Source: Cephalothrix simula
Lineage: Eukaryota; Nemertea; Palaeonemertea; Archinemertea; Cephalotrichidae
Length of the DNA: 12,698 bases
Reading direction: 5' to 3'
Assembly (NCBI GenBank): GCA_035591015.1
Contig: JAXIUW010182292.1
Span: 1 to 12,698 of the forward strand
Shown here: piece after piece, positions 1 to 7,117 of the stretch
Layout of the letters: every line of letters begins with the position of its first letter
How positions within the stretch are numbered: the first letter of the stretch is position 1
Notes under the pieces: generated by a model
The model's database searches: none
What the model was told of the DNA's origin: nothing
The model's input: the letters and a program-made list of their open reading frames with translations, nothing else
Position numbers and translations under genes: made by a program

Positions 1-94
1 CCCCCCCCTGGTGGGTGCAGTTTTTCTGCACATCCAATGTTCCCGTCCTTTTGTGTATATTAAATACCAAATTAACATATATTATAACGATCAC
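1..94. other. AT-rich spacer with a C-run and a short hairpin
   Basis: The window opens with a run of eight C residues. A perfect 6-bp hairpin follows, GTGCAG at 15-20 and CTGCAC at 26-31, with a five-T loop. No coding signal is visible. The hairpin is too short to call more than a local structure. Confidence 0.4.
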
Positions 95-265
95 TTATAA
101 GGTAGTATATTTCTAAGCCACACCTCTTGTGCGTGTCCCCACCTACTGGTAACCGGGATCCGTGCCTGTCCCCCAGGGATGCTGGTCCAGCCTGTATAGC
201 GTACAATTTGTATTGGGATGAATGTCCCCTACATAGCATCAGTGTACTAATTTTTACATGACCTT
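95..265 (-). repeat. Diverged interspersed repeat, copy A
   Basis: Read on the minus strand, this stretch aligns with plus-strand 6438-6625. Shared blocks occur in the same order: TACACTGA, then GGACATTCAT, then a short A-rich part, then CTATACAG or GTATACAG, then GGCATCCCTG/AGCATCCCTG, then GGACAGGCA, and at the far end an AAATATA(T/C)T block. The two copies are clearly related but diverged, with small gaps. It is GC-richer than its surroundings. I do not recognise the family. It contains no tRNA-like promoter boxes and no obvious terminal inverted repeat, so it may be a fragment of a larger element. An open frame crosses it on the minus strand (72-311), but copy B does not preserve it, so I do not treat it as a gene. 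Ends are approximate. Confidence 0.6.
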
Positions 266-1314
266 GATCAAAAAACTTCCTCAATTTTTTATTCATTTCC
301 CCTAAAAACATACAACTTCATTCAGTATACAACTTCAAGCAGATTGAGATTATAAACAAGGATCTACATATTCCCTGAAGAAAGTGACCATAAACTTGTA
401 CAAATTATTCATAGAATTTGTGATCACTAGACTATCAAAGTTGTCATATGAGTGCAGATTCTTAGGTCGATCAAAATTGCAGATCCACTTGACTTTCATT
501 CATGAGATGCAGTCAATGCAATATGCATTATGCATAGCTGCAAACTCAATGACAATTCTAGTAATTATTGAGTTGAGTGGTATGACCAGGCAAAATCTCA
601 ACATAATAAATCCCAGGAGAGTAAAACTGAGCAGAAAGTCATATGTAAATATAGCAATGCCCAAAATTTATTTAATATTAACACACAAAGTGAGGATATA
701 TGATCTGAAATTGAAAAATTCCTGAACCATATTGTTTAGAATTTCAAAATACAACATTTTTCGCCAACAATCTATATTTCAATTTGGTGAAAGATCTGAC
801 ATAGCTTAAAGTTAGGACAATTTAAAATACCATAAAACATGGTAAAAGTCTATGAATTTATCAGAAAATCCACTTCTTGGAAAAGATGAAGAAGGGAATG
901 CTAAAGTGAGACATTATAACTATGCTTGTAGTATAGTGCAAGGGGGTTGAGGAGTAACTGTCGAATAAAAAAGCAATTATTAATTCCTTTGTTTGGTGAT
1001 CAAGATTTAGTATTCAAGCCATACTTGTCCGAAAACCAACTACGCACGGGAACTCCAAGCTCAAACCCAAATCTGGAGGTAAAGGTGACCTGCCTTTTGA
1101 GGACTTCAACAGCAGAAATTTTTATATGATAACAAAATATATAAAAAAGACATTATGAAAGAAATAAAAGAATTACTAGCAATTTTAACCAAACAGAAGC
1201 TCATACTTAATTGTTGAACATTTCCGAAAGATCTTACCAGACCAGCAAAACTGGAAGTGAATTTTTATTGAAATATAGTTTAACAAAAAATGTTTTTTTA
1301 AACAACTTTTCATA
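266..1314. other. AT-rich spacer, no gene seen
   Basis: About 1 kb of AT-rich sequence. Open frames of 60-113 codons exist (for example 384-725 and 947-1129), but their composition follows the local base bias and they show no recognisable domain. The piece 960-1125 is slightly GC-richer and is open on both strands. On the minus strand it reads about 40 codons without a stop, ending at a TGA near 1003. It could be an old repeat or a weak exon, but I see nothing that decides this. Confidence 0.4.
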
Positions 1315-1574
1315 GAGGTCCCTCGAAGGTACTCTAACCTCATCCTACCACAGACCAGGAAGGAGGTAGAGGGAGATCGGAAAACAACATGGCGGACAAT
1401 TGTAGCTTCAACTTTTCAATGGTCTATGAAATAACCAATATGGCTTCTTTTAATTCATGTTATGTATCAGTTTGTTTATTGCTTTGATATCTTTCAAAAT
1501 TTTGTTCTTTTGAACCATAACAAGAAAGGTAGAAAAAAATACATTTTTCTGGCGGAGTCTGAATTTGTGTTTTA

Positions 1575-1743
1575 TACCTCCCCGACAAGTTATAGCAGAT
1601 ACTTTCTCATAGACTGGAAACGCGCCCTAATCTGCTCTATCGCATTGAGAAATGCATCCGATAGCGGCAATTAGGGTATGTTTTGCAGTCTAGGAGAAAC
1701 TATAGGAGCGTTCCATTCACTTCCACCTTTCCGGGGGGAGGTA
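1575..1743. repeat. 169-bp imperfect palindrome (foldback or MITE-like element)
   Basis: The two halves are reverse complements over most of their length. From the outside inward: TACCTCCCC at 1575-1583 pairs with GGGGAGGTA at 1735-1743; the segment 1599-1616 (containing CTCATAGACTGG) pairs with 1686-1703 (containing CAGTCTAGGAG); CCCTAAT at 1625-1631 pairs with ATTAGGG at 1670-1676; CTATCG at 1637-1642 pairs with CGATAG at 1659-1664; and GCATT/AATGC close the tip on a GAGA loop at 1647-1650. This nested order is hard to explain by chance. Such short, coding-free palindromes are typical of non-autonomous DNA transposons in animal genomes. A transcribed hairpin is the alternative. I could not identify a clear target-site duplication. 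Confidence 0.7.
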
Positions 1744-1744
1744 G

Positions 1745-1772
1745 GGCTCCCTCGAATAGCCTCGAGGGAACC
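1745..1772. repeat. Short perfect hairpin next to the 1575-1743 palindrome
   Basis: TCCCTCGA at 1748-1755 pairs perfectly with TCGAGGGA at 1762-1769 around a six-base loop. GG/CC pairs at the base follow after one mismatch. It directly abuts the larger palindrome and may belong to the same insertion. A similar string, GGTCCCTCGAAG, occurs near 1317, which may mark a related copy. Confidence 0.5.
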
Positions 1773-1773
1773 A

Positions 1774-2180
1774 ATAATATTTATCGAATTATCCTCAATG
1801 ACGTAAATGTCCTAAAATATAACAGTAACTTTTACCCCCTGCCTATCCGCTTTGTTTATTGGATTTACACCGAACAAACAAAAGTGATCAATAATCAACA
1901 GGCCATTCAGATTGATGCCATTATGATAATGATACGGGCGATAATACGAAAAATATAAACAAATAGATTCCATTAACAACGTCCAATAAATGTGATAGCT
2001 TTCATTTGATGAACGCTTAAAATATGATTAGGTTCTTGGGATCAGTTGGGGAAATAATCGACAAATTTGACGCATTTTCTTAATTTGACTGTCCCTTAAT
2101 ATTAGCCTGGCGTCCCTAAAGCTCTTTTACGCTAATGTTTTTTTTTAAAATTTAGTACATACAAGTAATTGATGCAAAGC
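1774..2180. other. AT-rich spacer, no gene seen
   Basis: No splice-bounded open frame, RNA gene or repeat could be supported here. The open frame at 1683-1958 starts inside the palindrome and continues into AT-rich sequence with no recognisable protein feature. Confidence 0.4.
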
Positions 2181-2186
2181 AATATT

Positions 2187-2270
2187 GGACCCTGAGAGTA
2201 CTCGGTGGGCCGAGAGGGTCTAAACTCGCGACATAGTACTAGGTTTCGGCTTGCCTGACTCTATAAAAGG
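2187..2270. other. GC-richer patch with hairpin and TATA-like string
   Basis: GACCC at 2188-2192 pairs with GGGTC at 2216-2220, and inside it CTCGG (2201-2205) pairs with CCGAG (2210-2214). AGTACT occurs at 2198-2203 and again near 2236. A canonical-looking TATAAAAGG lies at 2262-2270 on the plus strand. I see no exon downstream that would make it a promoter, so this is more likely part of an old repeat. It stands out because its base composition differs from both flanks. Confidence 0.3.
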
Positions 2271-2513
2271 TTTCAATGTTATACTGAGCCTATACTAGTA
2301 ATTTATTTGAATGCAGCTCTGAATGCACCAATTTTAGATAATTATCGCTGGACTATTTTTAACATTAATTGCTGGCTAAAACAGGAAGTTTAGTAACTAC
2401 ACTACAAAAAATCCCTTTTAAAATTAAAACACCACATTAACTATTTAAAAAACTATATCCTTAATTATATCAAACTTAACGGACTTTTAAAATCATTAAA
2501 ACTAAAATCTTAC

Positions 2514-2693
2514 CATTGTCATCCTTTTTTGGCTCTGAATCTTCAATTTTTGGAGTCTCATCTGAATTACTTTCACTTCTGGGTTGTGGTTTAACTTCTT
2601 GTTTTTGTTTATTATTACTATCCACATTATTAGCTGCCGGACTAGTTGCTGTGCTGCTTGTGTTACAACCCATTGCTTAACTTTTTATTTATT
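2514..2693 (-). CDS. First coding exon of a small predicted myristoylated/palmitoylated protein
   Basis: The minus-strand ATG is at 2673-2671 and encodes 53 full codons plus one base before a strong donor, G|GTAAGA, whose GT lies at 2513-2512. An acceptor lies upstream: a pyrimidine tract rich in T, then TTAATAG, with the exon starting at 2693. So the exon would be 180 nt with a 20-nt untranslated leader. The protein begins MGCNTSS. Gly2 followed by Ser at position 6 fits the N-myristoylation pattern, and Cys3 fits palmitoylation beside it, so a membrane-anchored protein at the plasma membrane or vesicles is likely. Residues 10-53 are rich in N, S, K, E, D, Q and P and look disordered, with the acidic stretch IEDSEPKKDD near the exon end. 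Without splicing, the frame runs on through 12 AT-rich codons to a stop at 2476, which is intron. I do not recognise the family; small MGC-type anchored scaffold or kinase-binding proteins are one possibility. The next exon was not found. Confidence 0.6.
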
Positions 2694-3300
2694 CTATTAA
2701 GAGAAAAAAAAGTATTCCAAAGTTTTAGGAAGTTCCGATAAAACTTAAGCCAAATTAGTTTATAACGATTAGCGGTACTCGTATGTAGTCCACCACAACT
2801 CCGGTACCTTATATCAAGCAAATGTTTTAATGTTGGCAAGGAGACGCGTCGGTATCGACGGAAAGGACACCACCATGTTGGGAAGAGAGTTATACCTTTC
2901 GGATGAATATTTGACAATACTTAGTGGATCCTGCAAATGCTCTCCGTAAAACCAATAATTTGCTCCATTGATTAGCAATGATTCGCTATAACCATTTCTG
3001 TGAGCAGGATAAACCGACCGTAAATTAGTTTTATTAATATAAATGAGCGAAAATCGACTTGTACAATTGACATTAATGAAAATATTTTGTTAATCTTAAT
3101 AGGGGTATTGTGTAGAGAAAATTATTCTAAAGCTTATTAATTATTCTGTTTTAATCATAACTTACTGTACTCTAAATCCTTAACATACAAAATGCAAAAA
3201 ATTGTTTTGAGTTGATTCTGAAATTGATAAAAATCAGTTAAAATATGAAGTAATAAACAGCAATTCGAACTAAGAGGCATTTTTCATTTAATGTTTTATG
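2694..3300. other. Upstream region of the MGC exon
   Basis: This lies 5' of the minus-strand exon and should be intron or promoter. The part 2755-2905 is GC-richer and contains CGTCG/CGACG around GTAT (near 2845-2858). A minus-strand open frame from 2917 runs across it but ends just past the real start codon in another frame, and it shows no domain. A candidate splice-bounded segment at 3166-3217 is listed separately. The remainder is AT-rich. Confidence 0.35.
3166..3217 (-). other. Tentative 52-nt untranslated exon
   Basis: On the minus strand, a pyrimidine-rich acceptor (TTTTTATCAATTTCAG) precedes 3217 and an ACA|GTAAGT donor follows 3166. The segment lies on the same strand as the MGC exon and upstream of it, so it could be a leader exon. 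If joined to the acceptor at 2693, the only frame open across it meets a stop at once, so it would have to be untranslated. Splice-like strings are common in AT-rich DNA, so the call is weak. Confidence 0.2.
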
Positions 3301-3568
3301 CAGATTTTCATCTAATAAAGTTTTATGTCAGCACCTTGCACTAATCGAGATGCACCTTAGATTAGGGTATACTATTTGCACTATCGATTTAAAACAAAGT
3401 TTAAATAAAAAAGGGAGATAGGTCCATGATACGCGCCGCGGAAATATCGCTACAGAAAGGAGCCGCTCTCTCGAGGTGAAATAACGAGTCAACGACCCTT
3501 TCTCAACGTGTGCGCTCATGGAATGTTTTGCTATGTCTCTCATAGCATACCCCATGAGGATTTACAAG
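3301..3568. other. Spacer with a GC-rich island, origin unknown
   Basis: The stretch 3428-3525 is notably GC-rich for this window (ACGCGCCGCGG near 3431, AGGAGCCGCTCTCTCGAGG near 3458). Minus-strand frames are open across it for up to about 75 codons (3328-3555), but neither reading resembles a protein I know. It may be an old repeat fragment or a regulatory element. The string CGCGCCGC recurs near 5457. Confidence 0.3.
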
Positions 3569-3660
3569 GAAGGGTTTAACGAAGTTTTTCATGAGTGACA
3601 TTTTTCATCGAAGGTTTTAATAAAAGGTTCCATGAAATTTTTCATACAAGATTTCATGAG
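3569..3660. repeat. Degenerate tandem duplication, about 40-bp unit
   Basis: A unit beginning GAAGGGTTTAACGAAG at 3569 and ending in ATTTTTCATC is followed at 3610 by a related unit beginning GAAGGTTTTAATAAAAG and ending in AATTTTTCAT. A partial third copy (GATTTCATGAG) follows at about 3650. The shared words are GAAGG(G/T)TTTAA, CATGA and TTTTTCAT. No function is evident. Confidence 0.45.
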
Positions 3661-3779
3661 CTCTTTCAGGGGAATTGTAGCATATTACAAAGGCGATGCA
3701 AGAAGAAGCAATACTACAGATGGATATAAAGGAATTCGAATTTTTGGATTTTGTAAACATCATCAGTAAAATTAAATCA

Positions 3780-4010
3780 TTGATCCTCATCGATAAATAA
3801 ATCATGGGCGACATATGTCACATATGTGAGACATTTTCGGTCATTGCATGTATTATTCGATCCTCATTCAAAATCAGCGATTTATCACAAATGCTCATCA
3901 TATAATTCGCAGCATCATTCTATTGAATAAGTGATACAATCACAATATGCAGTGTCATATACATTACATCACATATGTGTAATGAATACATTGATTACAC
4001 GCTACATTCA
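3780..4010. repeat. Region with repeated CACATATGTG palindromes and GATCCTCAT words
   Basis: The perfect 10-bp palindrome CACATATGTG occurs at 3819-3828 and 3970-3979. GATCCTCAT occurs near 3782 and near 3859, each time followed by a CGAT-containing stretch. The whole region is rich in CAT and ATG words. CACATATGTG contains an E-box-type core (CATATG), but no gene is placed next to it, so a regulatory role is only a possibility. Confidence 0.3.
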
Positions 4011-4560
4011 AAAGGAAATAAATGCATTTATGACAAATATTGAATTTAGATAAGAATATCATGAAGTGTGTACTATTAAAGATCATTCTCTGATGTGTCA
4101 TTTTAAGTTTTTAAGTCACTTGACTATGATAAAACACGGATTTTTGACATAGCAGGTTGACCAAACATTTTAAGTAAAGATAGTACATGATTAAAGCATT
4201 AAGGCTTCGTTAAGAAATGTAAAAGATATTTATGGATTAAATCTGATTTCAACAAAAATGATAAGAAAGTTTTAAGATATTGTTGAAATACTTGAACAAT
4301 GGATCAATATGGCTTAATGGAATTTGACTTCAACATTGTTCAAAGATATGAACATGATATTTATCAGTACATTTTTTTCCAAAACGACTTAGTCAATACA
4401 AAAGAAGACGTGTCCACTGTCCATAAGATAGCCCCCCCTCCCTGCGTTTCTACATATTTAACCATTCTTTTTAACTTTCATTTAAAGACTTAATACTTTG
4501 AATATCTAATTATGATCAATTAAGTGCTTCCCAATTATTCGCCAACCGTCAATCAGTAAG
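4011..4560. other. AT-rich spacer, no gene seen
   Basis: No supported gene or element was found. An open frame at 4299-4493 is AT-biased and shows no recognisable motif. A C-rich run (GCCCCCCCTCCC) sits near 4431. Confidence 0.4.
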
Positions 4561-4561
4561 A

Positions 4562-4647
4562 GTTATAGCATGGCTTTTGGGGTGCCATTTAAGGCAGGCC
4601 CCGAGTGCGTGACTGCCTCAAATGGCACCCAAAAGCCATGCAGTAAT
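4562..4647. ncRNA. Candidate hairpin RNA 1 (microRNA-precursor-like) or tiny foldback element
   Basis: The left arm 4568-4597 and right arm 4613-4641 are reverse complements at 28 of 29 positions, with one extra G in a G-run on the left. The loop is 15 nt (4598-4612). Outside the arms, GTTATA (4562-4567) and AGTAAT (4642-4647) continue the pairing with G-U and A-U pairs and one mismatch. The total stem is about 35 bp, the size expected of an animal primary microRNA stem. I do not recognise either arm as a known microRNA. The transcribed strand is unknown, because a hairpin reads similarly on both strands. Near-perfect arms also suit a young palindromic transposon remnant. Confidence 0.35.
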
Positions 4648-4651
4648 GGAT

Positions 4652-4707
4652 TTATTACAATGTTTACCGGCCTTTTTAAACTTCACAAATCGGTAAACAC
4701 GTAATAA
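4652..4707. repeat. Hairpin 2: shorter stem with 21-nt loop
   Basis: TTATTAC at 4652-4658 pairs with GTAATAA at 4701-4707, and GTTTACCG at 4662-4669 pairs with CGGTAAAC at 4691-4698. The two runs are separated by a small internal loop, and the apical loop is 4670-4690. It begins five bases after hairpin 1 ends. With about 15 bp in total it is too short for a classical microRNA precursor, so it is listed as a structural repeat. Confidence 0.5.
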
Positions 4708-4788
4708 TTATTTCTTACTATTGGAAAAGTAAAATAATGTCACGTGCTTACAAGATCTTACAAAGAAAAAACGAAGTTTTCAAACTGT

Positions 4789-4884
4789 TCCCGAGAGGGC
4801 ACACTGAACAGATTTTGGCACATCAAAGATATTATCACATAAAAACTGTGATGTGCGAAATCTGTTGAGGGTACCCTATCGGGA
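4789..4884. ncRNA. Candidate hairpin RNA 3 (microRNA-precursor-like)
   Basis: The arms 4789-4825 and 4849-4884 pair along their whole length: TCCCG/CGGGA at the base, then GGG/CCC, then AACAGA/TCTGTT, then TTT/AAA, and CACATCA/TGATGTG at the top. There are five single mismatches (for example G4806 opposite G4867) and one bulged T. The loop is 23 nt (4826-4848). A stem of about 36 bp with evenly scattered single mismatches is closer to a microRNA precursor than to a fresh transposon palindrome. No known microRNA seed was recognised. An alternative inner pairing, ATCACA with TGTGAT, exists around 4833-4852. Confidence 0.4.
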
Positions 4885-4959
4885 CGGACACTTAAAAAAA
4901 CCTCTTCGATTTGTATTCTTTTGTACACAGGTGATGAAGTTTGGAGGCTGCTGCATCTC

Positions 4960-5021
4960 CTCAGATTAGAAATAGGAATATATTGTTATCGGAGTTTTCT
5001 ACAGATAATCCTAATCTCGAG
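4960..5021. repeat. Hairpin 4: weaker imperfect stem
   Basis: GATTAG at 4964-4969 pairs with CTAATC at 5011-5016, with CTC/GAG at the base across one bulge, and TTATC at 4986-4990 pairs with GATAA at 5004-5008 at the top. A large one-sided bulge (about 15 nt) separates the two parts. It extends the hairpin cluster but is much less convincing than hairpins 1 and 3. Confidence 0.3.
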
Positions 5022-5579
5022 CACAAATTCGCATTTATTTTTCATTCAATCTGAAATGGGTTCCTATCTTATTTAAATGAAAATATAAAAAAAATAAGGG
5101 AATTTAAGTTTTTCTCATTTTTTATTTAATACATGCAGTGAAAAGTTAGAGCAGATGACTAAATTCCACAATATTAAGTTACGTGAACACAGAAGAGAAT
5201 AACAAAAAAATCGATTTAGGATGGAAAATAACAAGATACTATACTCCAAATTCATTGTCAACATGATTTTATGTAAAAAATAGACAAAATTATGGCACTT
5301 TGACATTAACTTTCTATACTCTCTGATACATGGCCTTTGAAATTTTGCTCAAAGTAAATAGTGCTCATCATTGAAAATCGCCGAAGACACATTTTGACAA
5401 TTCTCTTTACGATTAAAAAAAATTTTTGACTGGACATAGTCTTTTCTGAAATCTCTCGCGCCGCTTAAGATTTCACTGTGTAATAATATTGTAACCAGGG
5501 TGGAAAGTATGTTCAGGTGACCGGGAAATATTTTGTGTTTTATATTAGAATTTTAAAGAATAACAAAAATTAAAAACTT
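5022..5579. other. AT-rich spacer, no gene seen
   Basis: The only structures noted are TTCC..CTTATTT near 5061 pairing with AAATAAG..GGAA near 5091, and GAAATC/GATTTC flanking CTCGCGCCGC near 5449-5476. Open frames here are AT-biased and unrecognised. Confidence 0.35.
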
Positions 5580-5580
5580 A

Positions 5581-5627
5581 CCAAAAATATTTCTCTTCTC
5601 CCTCCCGCAATAATAATCAAGTTGGTT
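5581..5627 (-). other. Tentative splice-bounded segment on the minus strand
   Basis: The minus strand shows a textbook donor, TTTTTG|GTAAGTTTT, at 5581/5580. An acceptor-like GATTTGCAG ends at about 5628, giving a 47-nt segment containing GCGGGAGGGAGAAGAG. Two of the three frames are open. It may be a leader exon of the MGC gene nearly 3 kb downstream, or a chance match. The acceptor's pyrimidine tract is weak. Confidence 0.2.
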
Positions 5628-5794
5628 CCTGCAAATCGTTATAAAATTAAATTAATTTAGTATTTCCTTGTTCGCACAATCAATACATAATAATTAGGCG
5701 TACTACTAATGTTTAAACCATTTATACCCACATAAAATACTAAATTATGATGGAAATGCCAAATATAATTATGACTATTATTAGTACAGAAGAA

Positions 5795-5838
5795 TTCTCC
5801 CTGAAGTTTTTATCCCCGGGGTTTTTTCAAGTGGAGAA
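5795..5838. repeat. Hairpin with CCCCGGGG at its centre
   Basis: TTCTCC at 5795-5800 pairs with GGAGAA at 5833-5838, and TGAA (5802-5805) with TTCA (5826-5829). The perfect palindrome CCCCGGGG occupies 5814-5821 near the centre. It is an isolated GC-rich patch in AT-rich DNA. No gene or promoter is evident. Confidence 0.35.
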
Positions 5839-6141
5839 AGGGTCTTGTATCAACGGTGATGTATAAGGTCGCTTATACCTCACGAATCGTTAGATTTAGG
5901 ACATACAAAAGTATTAAGGACAGATTGAAACATGTAGATTTAAACTTTATTTGCGTTTAATTTCAATAACCACTGCTCGTTGGCGCAAATTTTTGAAATA
6001 CATAAATTGATATCTGGCAAAGCTGCTTACATTTTCGACCCCATTTTCTGGGGGACAACATGAACCCGAACACTAAACATCATTAAAGTGTAATGCACAC
6101 GTCTTCATACCCAAAAATTGTAATTTCAAAAAATAAACTAT

Positions 6142-6245
6142 AAACTATTATTGTAATGTATTTAAAAAATAAATAAACTATTGCAATATATTTAAACTAT
6201 TGTAATGTATGTAAAAAATAAACCATTGTAATGTATTTAAAAAAT
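6142..6245. repeat. AT-rich minisatellite, four copies of a roughly 26-bp unit
   Basis: Units starting AAACTATTATTGTAATG (6142), AAACTATTGCAATATA (6175), AAACTATTGTAATGTA (6194) and AAACCATTGTAATGTA (6220) follow one another, most ending in a T(T/G)TAAAAAAT tail. Unit lengths are about 33, 19, 26 and 26 bp, so the array has had insertions and deletions. No coding potential. Confidence 0.75.
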
Positions 6246-6290
6246 AAACTTTTTTTCATTTGGTCTTAGGAACAAGGGTTATACGCAATC

Positions 6291-6387
6291 CAAGAAATCC
6301 TGACGCCATGCTTCTTTAGATCGAGTGTAATGATAACGCAGTCTTGTTTAGGATCGGATGATCCGCTTTGCAAAGCTAGATTTCTTG
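6291..6387. repeat. Small inverted-repeat segment with nested palindromes
   Basis: CAAGAAATC at 6291-6299 is the exact reverse complement of GATTTCTTG at 6379-6387. Between them lie two abutting palindromes, CGGATGATCCG (6355-6365) and the 12-bp GCTTTGCAAAGC (6365-6376). Nine-base ends 97 bp apart may be chance; the palindromes are real but short. Confidence 0.3.
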
Positions 6388-6437
6388 CCAGAGTTGTTTG
6401 GCAGTGATCATTGTCCGTAAGGACTTATGTCCTATAA

Positions 6438-6625
6438 TATGTATAAAATATACACTGAGGTAGGACATTCATTAGTCAACAATATACATGTACAAAGTAT
6501 ACAGCCCGGGCGGGCATCCCTGCCGGACAGGCATCCCTTTCACACCGGCCTCGCGCTCCCGCTGGCATGGTGCATAGCATATGTCCCAATGCCATAAATA
6601 TATTCCTTTAGGTCTTTCGAAAGGT
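6438..6625 (+). repeat. Diverged interspersed repeat, copy B
   Basis: This is the plus-strand counterpart of the repeat at 95-265 (which is on the minus strand). Shared blocks include TACACTGA (6451), GGACATTCAT (6463), GTATACAG (6497), GGCATCCCTG (6513), GGACAGGCA (6525) and an AAATATATTCCTT end near 6597. Within the core, GGCATCCC is directly repeated. The core 6505-6570 is strongly GC-rich against the AT-rich flanks. Neither copy codes for a recognisable protein. Ends are approximate. Confidence 0.6.
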
Positions 6626-6956
6626 CTTACCTCTTTACGTTTCTTGACAAAAACTATGCATTTTGCATAACATCATGTAAAGGCAATTTCAGAAGTCAGA
6701 TTTTTGTACCAGCGTAATTATTTCAAAATCTTAAATTAAAATAAGGAAGCTGAATCATTTTTGTATTAAATGTTTTATTGGGTCTGTATTCAATGGCAAG
6801 AAAACAGAAATATTCTGGCGATTCATTAAATAAAACGGTTCATTAGAACATAATATGATACAGATTACAGAACATCAATGGCAACAGTATCAAACTTCAA
6901 TGACGATATTCAATGAAAGAACGGGGGGAATCGATATCAAATAAATTTGTTGGAAC
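6626..6956. other. AT-rich spacer, no gene seen
   Basis: No supported gene, RNA or repeat. The only texture is several short words containing AATGGCAA and TTCAATGA between 6790 and 6915. Confidence 0.35.
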
Positions 6957-6957
6957 A

Positions 6958-7095
6958 AATACACACAGGGTACTCTAGTGAACGAGAGGATTTATCTCCG
7001 CCGACCGTCGAAAACGAAATACACAATGAGGGGGGTATGAGAACAGTTTTTTTAAACAAATTACACACAGGGTGGTATCAAGGAGAAAATTTTGG
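6958..7095 (+). repeat. Three degenerate copies of an AAAT(A/T)ACACA-headed unit
   Basis: AAATACACACAGGGTACTC (6958), AAATACACAATGAGGGGGG (7018) and AAATTACACACAGGGTGG (7059) head three successive blocks, each followed by a GA-rich stretch. The spacing is about 60 and 41 bases. A plus-strand frame (6947-7129) reads through all three and repeats the words IHTG, IHNEGG and LHTGW. Whether that is a translated repeat or just a DNA repeat cannot be told from one copy. Confidence 0.35.
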
Positions 7096-7117
7096 CATAA
7101 AAATTACGGTCTACTGC

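Noticed and set aside
72-311. Minus-strand open frame of 79 codons with several Cys, Gly and Pro residues
   Set aside because: It lies over interspersed repeat copy A, and copy B at 6438-6625 does not preserve the frame, so it is not treated as a gene.
600-709. Possible second exon of the MGC gene on the minus strand, after a TTTTTCAATTTCAG acceptor at about 710
   Set aside because: It stays open in the required phase for about 34 codons, but the residues are hydrophobic and AT-driven and nothing ties it to the first exon. It should be tested with transcripts, not annotated.
384-725. Plus-strand open frame of 113 codons, the longest in the window
   Set aside because: Its composition follows the AT bias, it has no domain or splice context, and 113 codons is a plausible chance length in a window of this size.
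1389-1487. AACATGGCGGAC start-like context followed by a 32-codon frame
   Set aside because: The ATG context is good, but the frame stops quickly, no convincing donor is present, and the same string matches a YY1-type binding word.
2262-2270. TATAAAAGG as a core promoter
   Set aside because: No exon or transcript start can be placed downstream on the plus strand.
6142-6245. CRISPR-like array from regularly repeated units
   Set aside because: Units are contiguous with no unique spacers and vary in length; this is a eukaryotic AT minisatellite.
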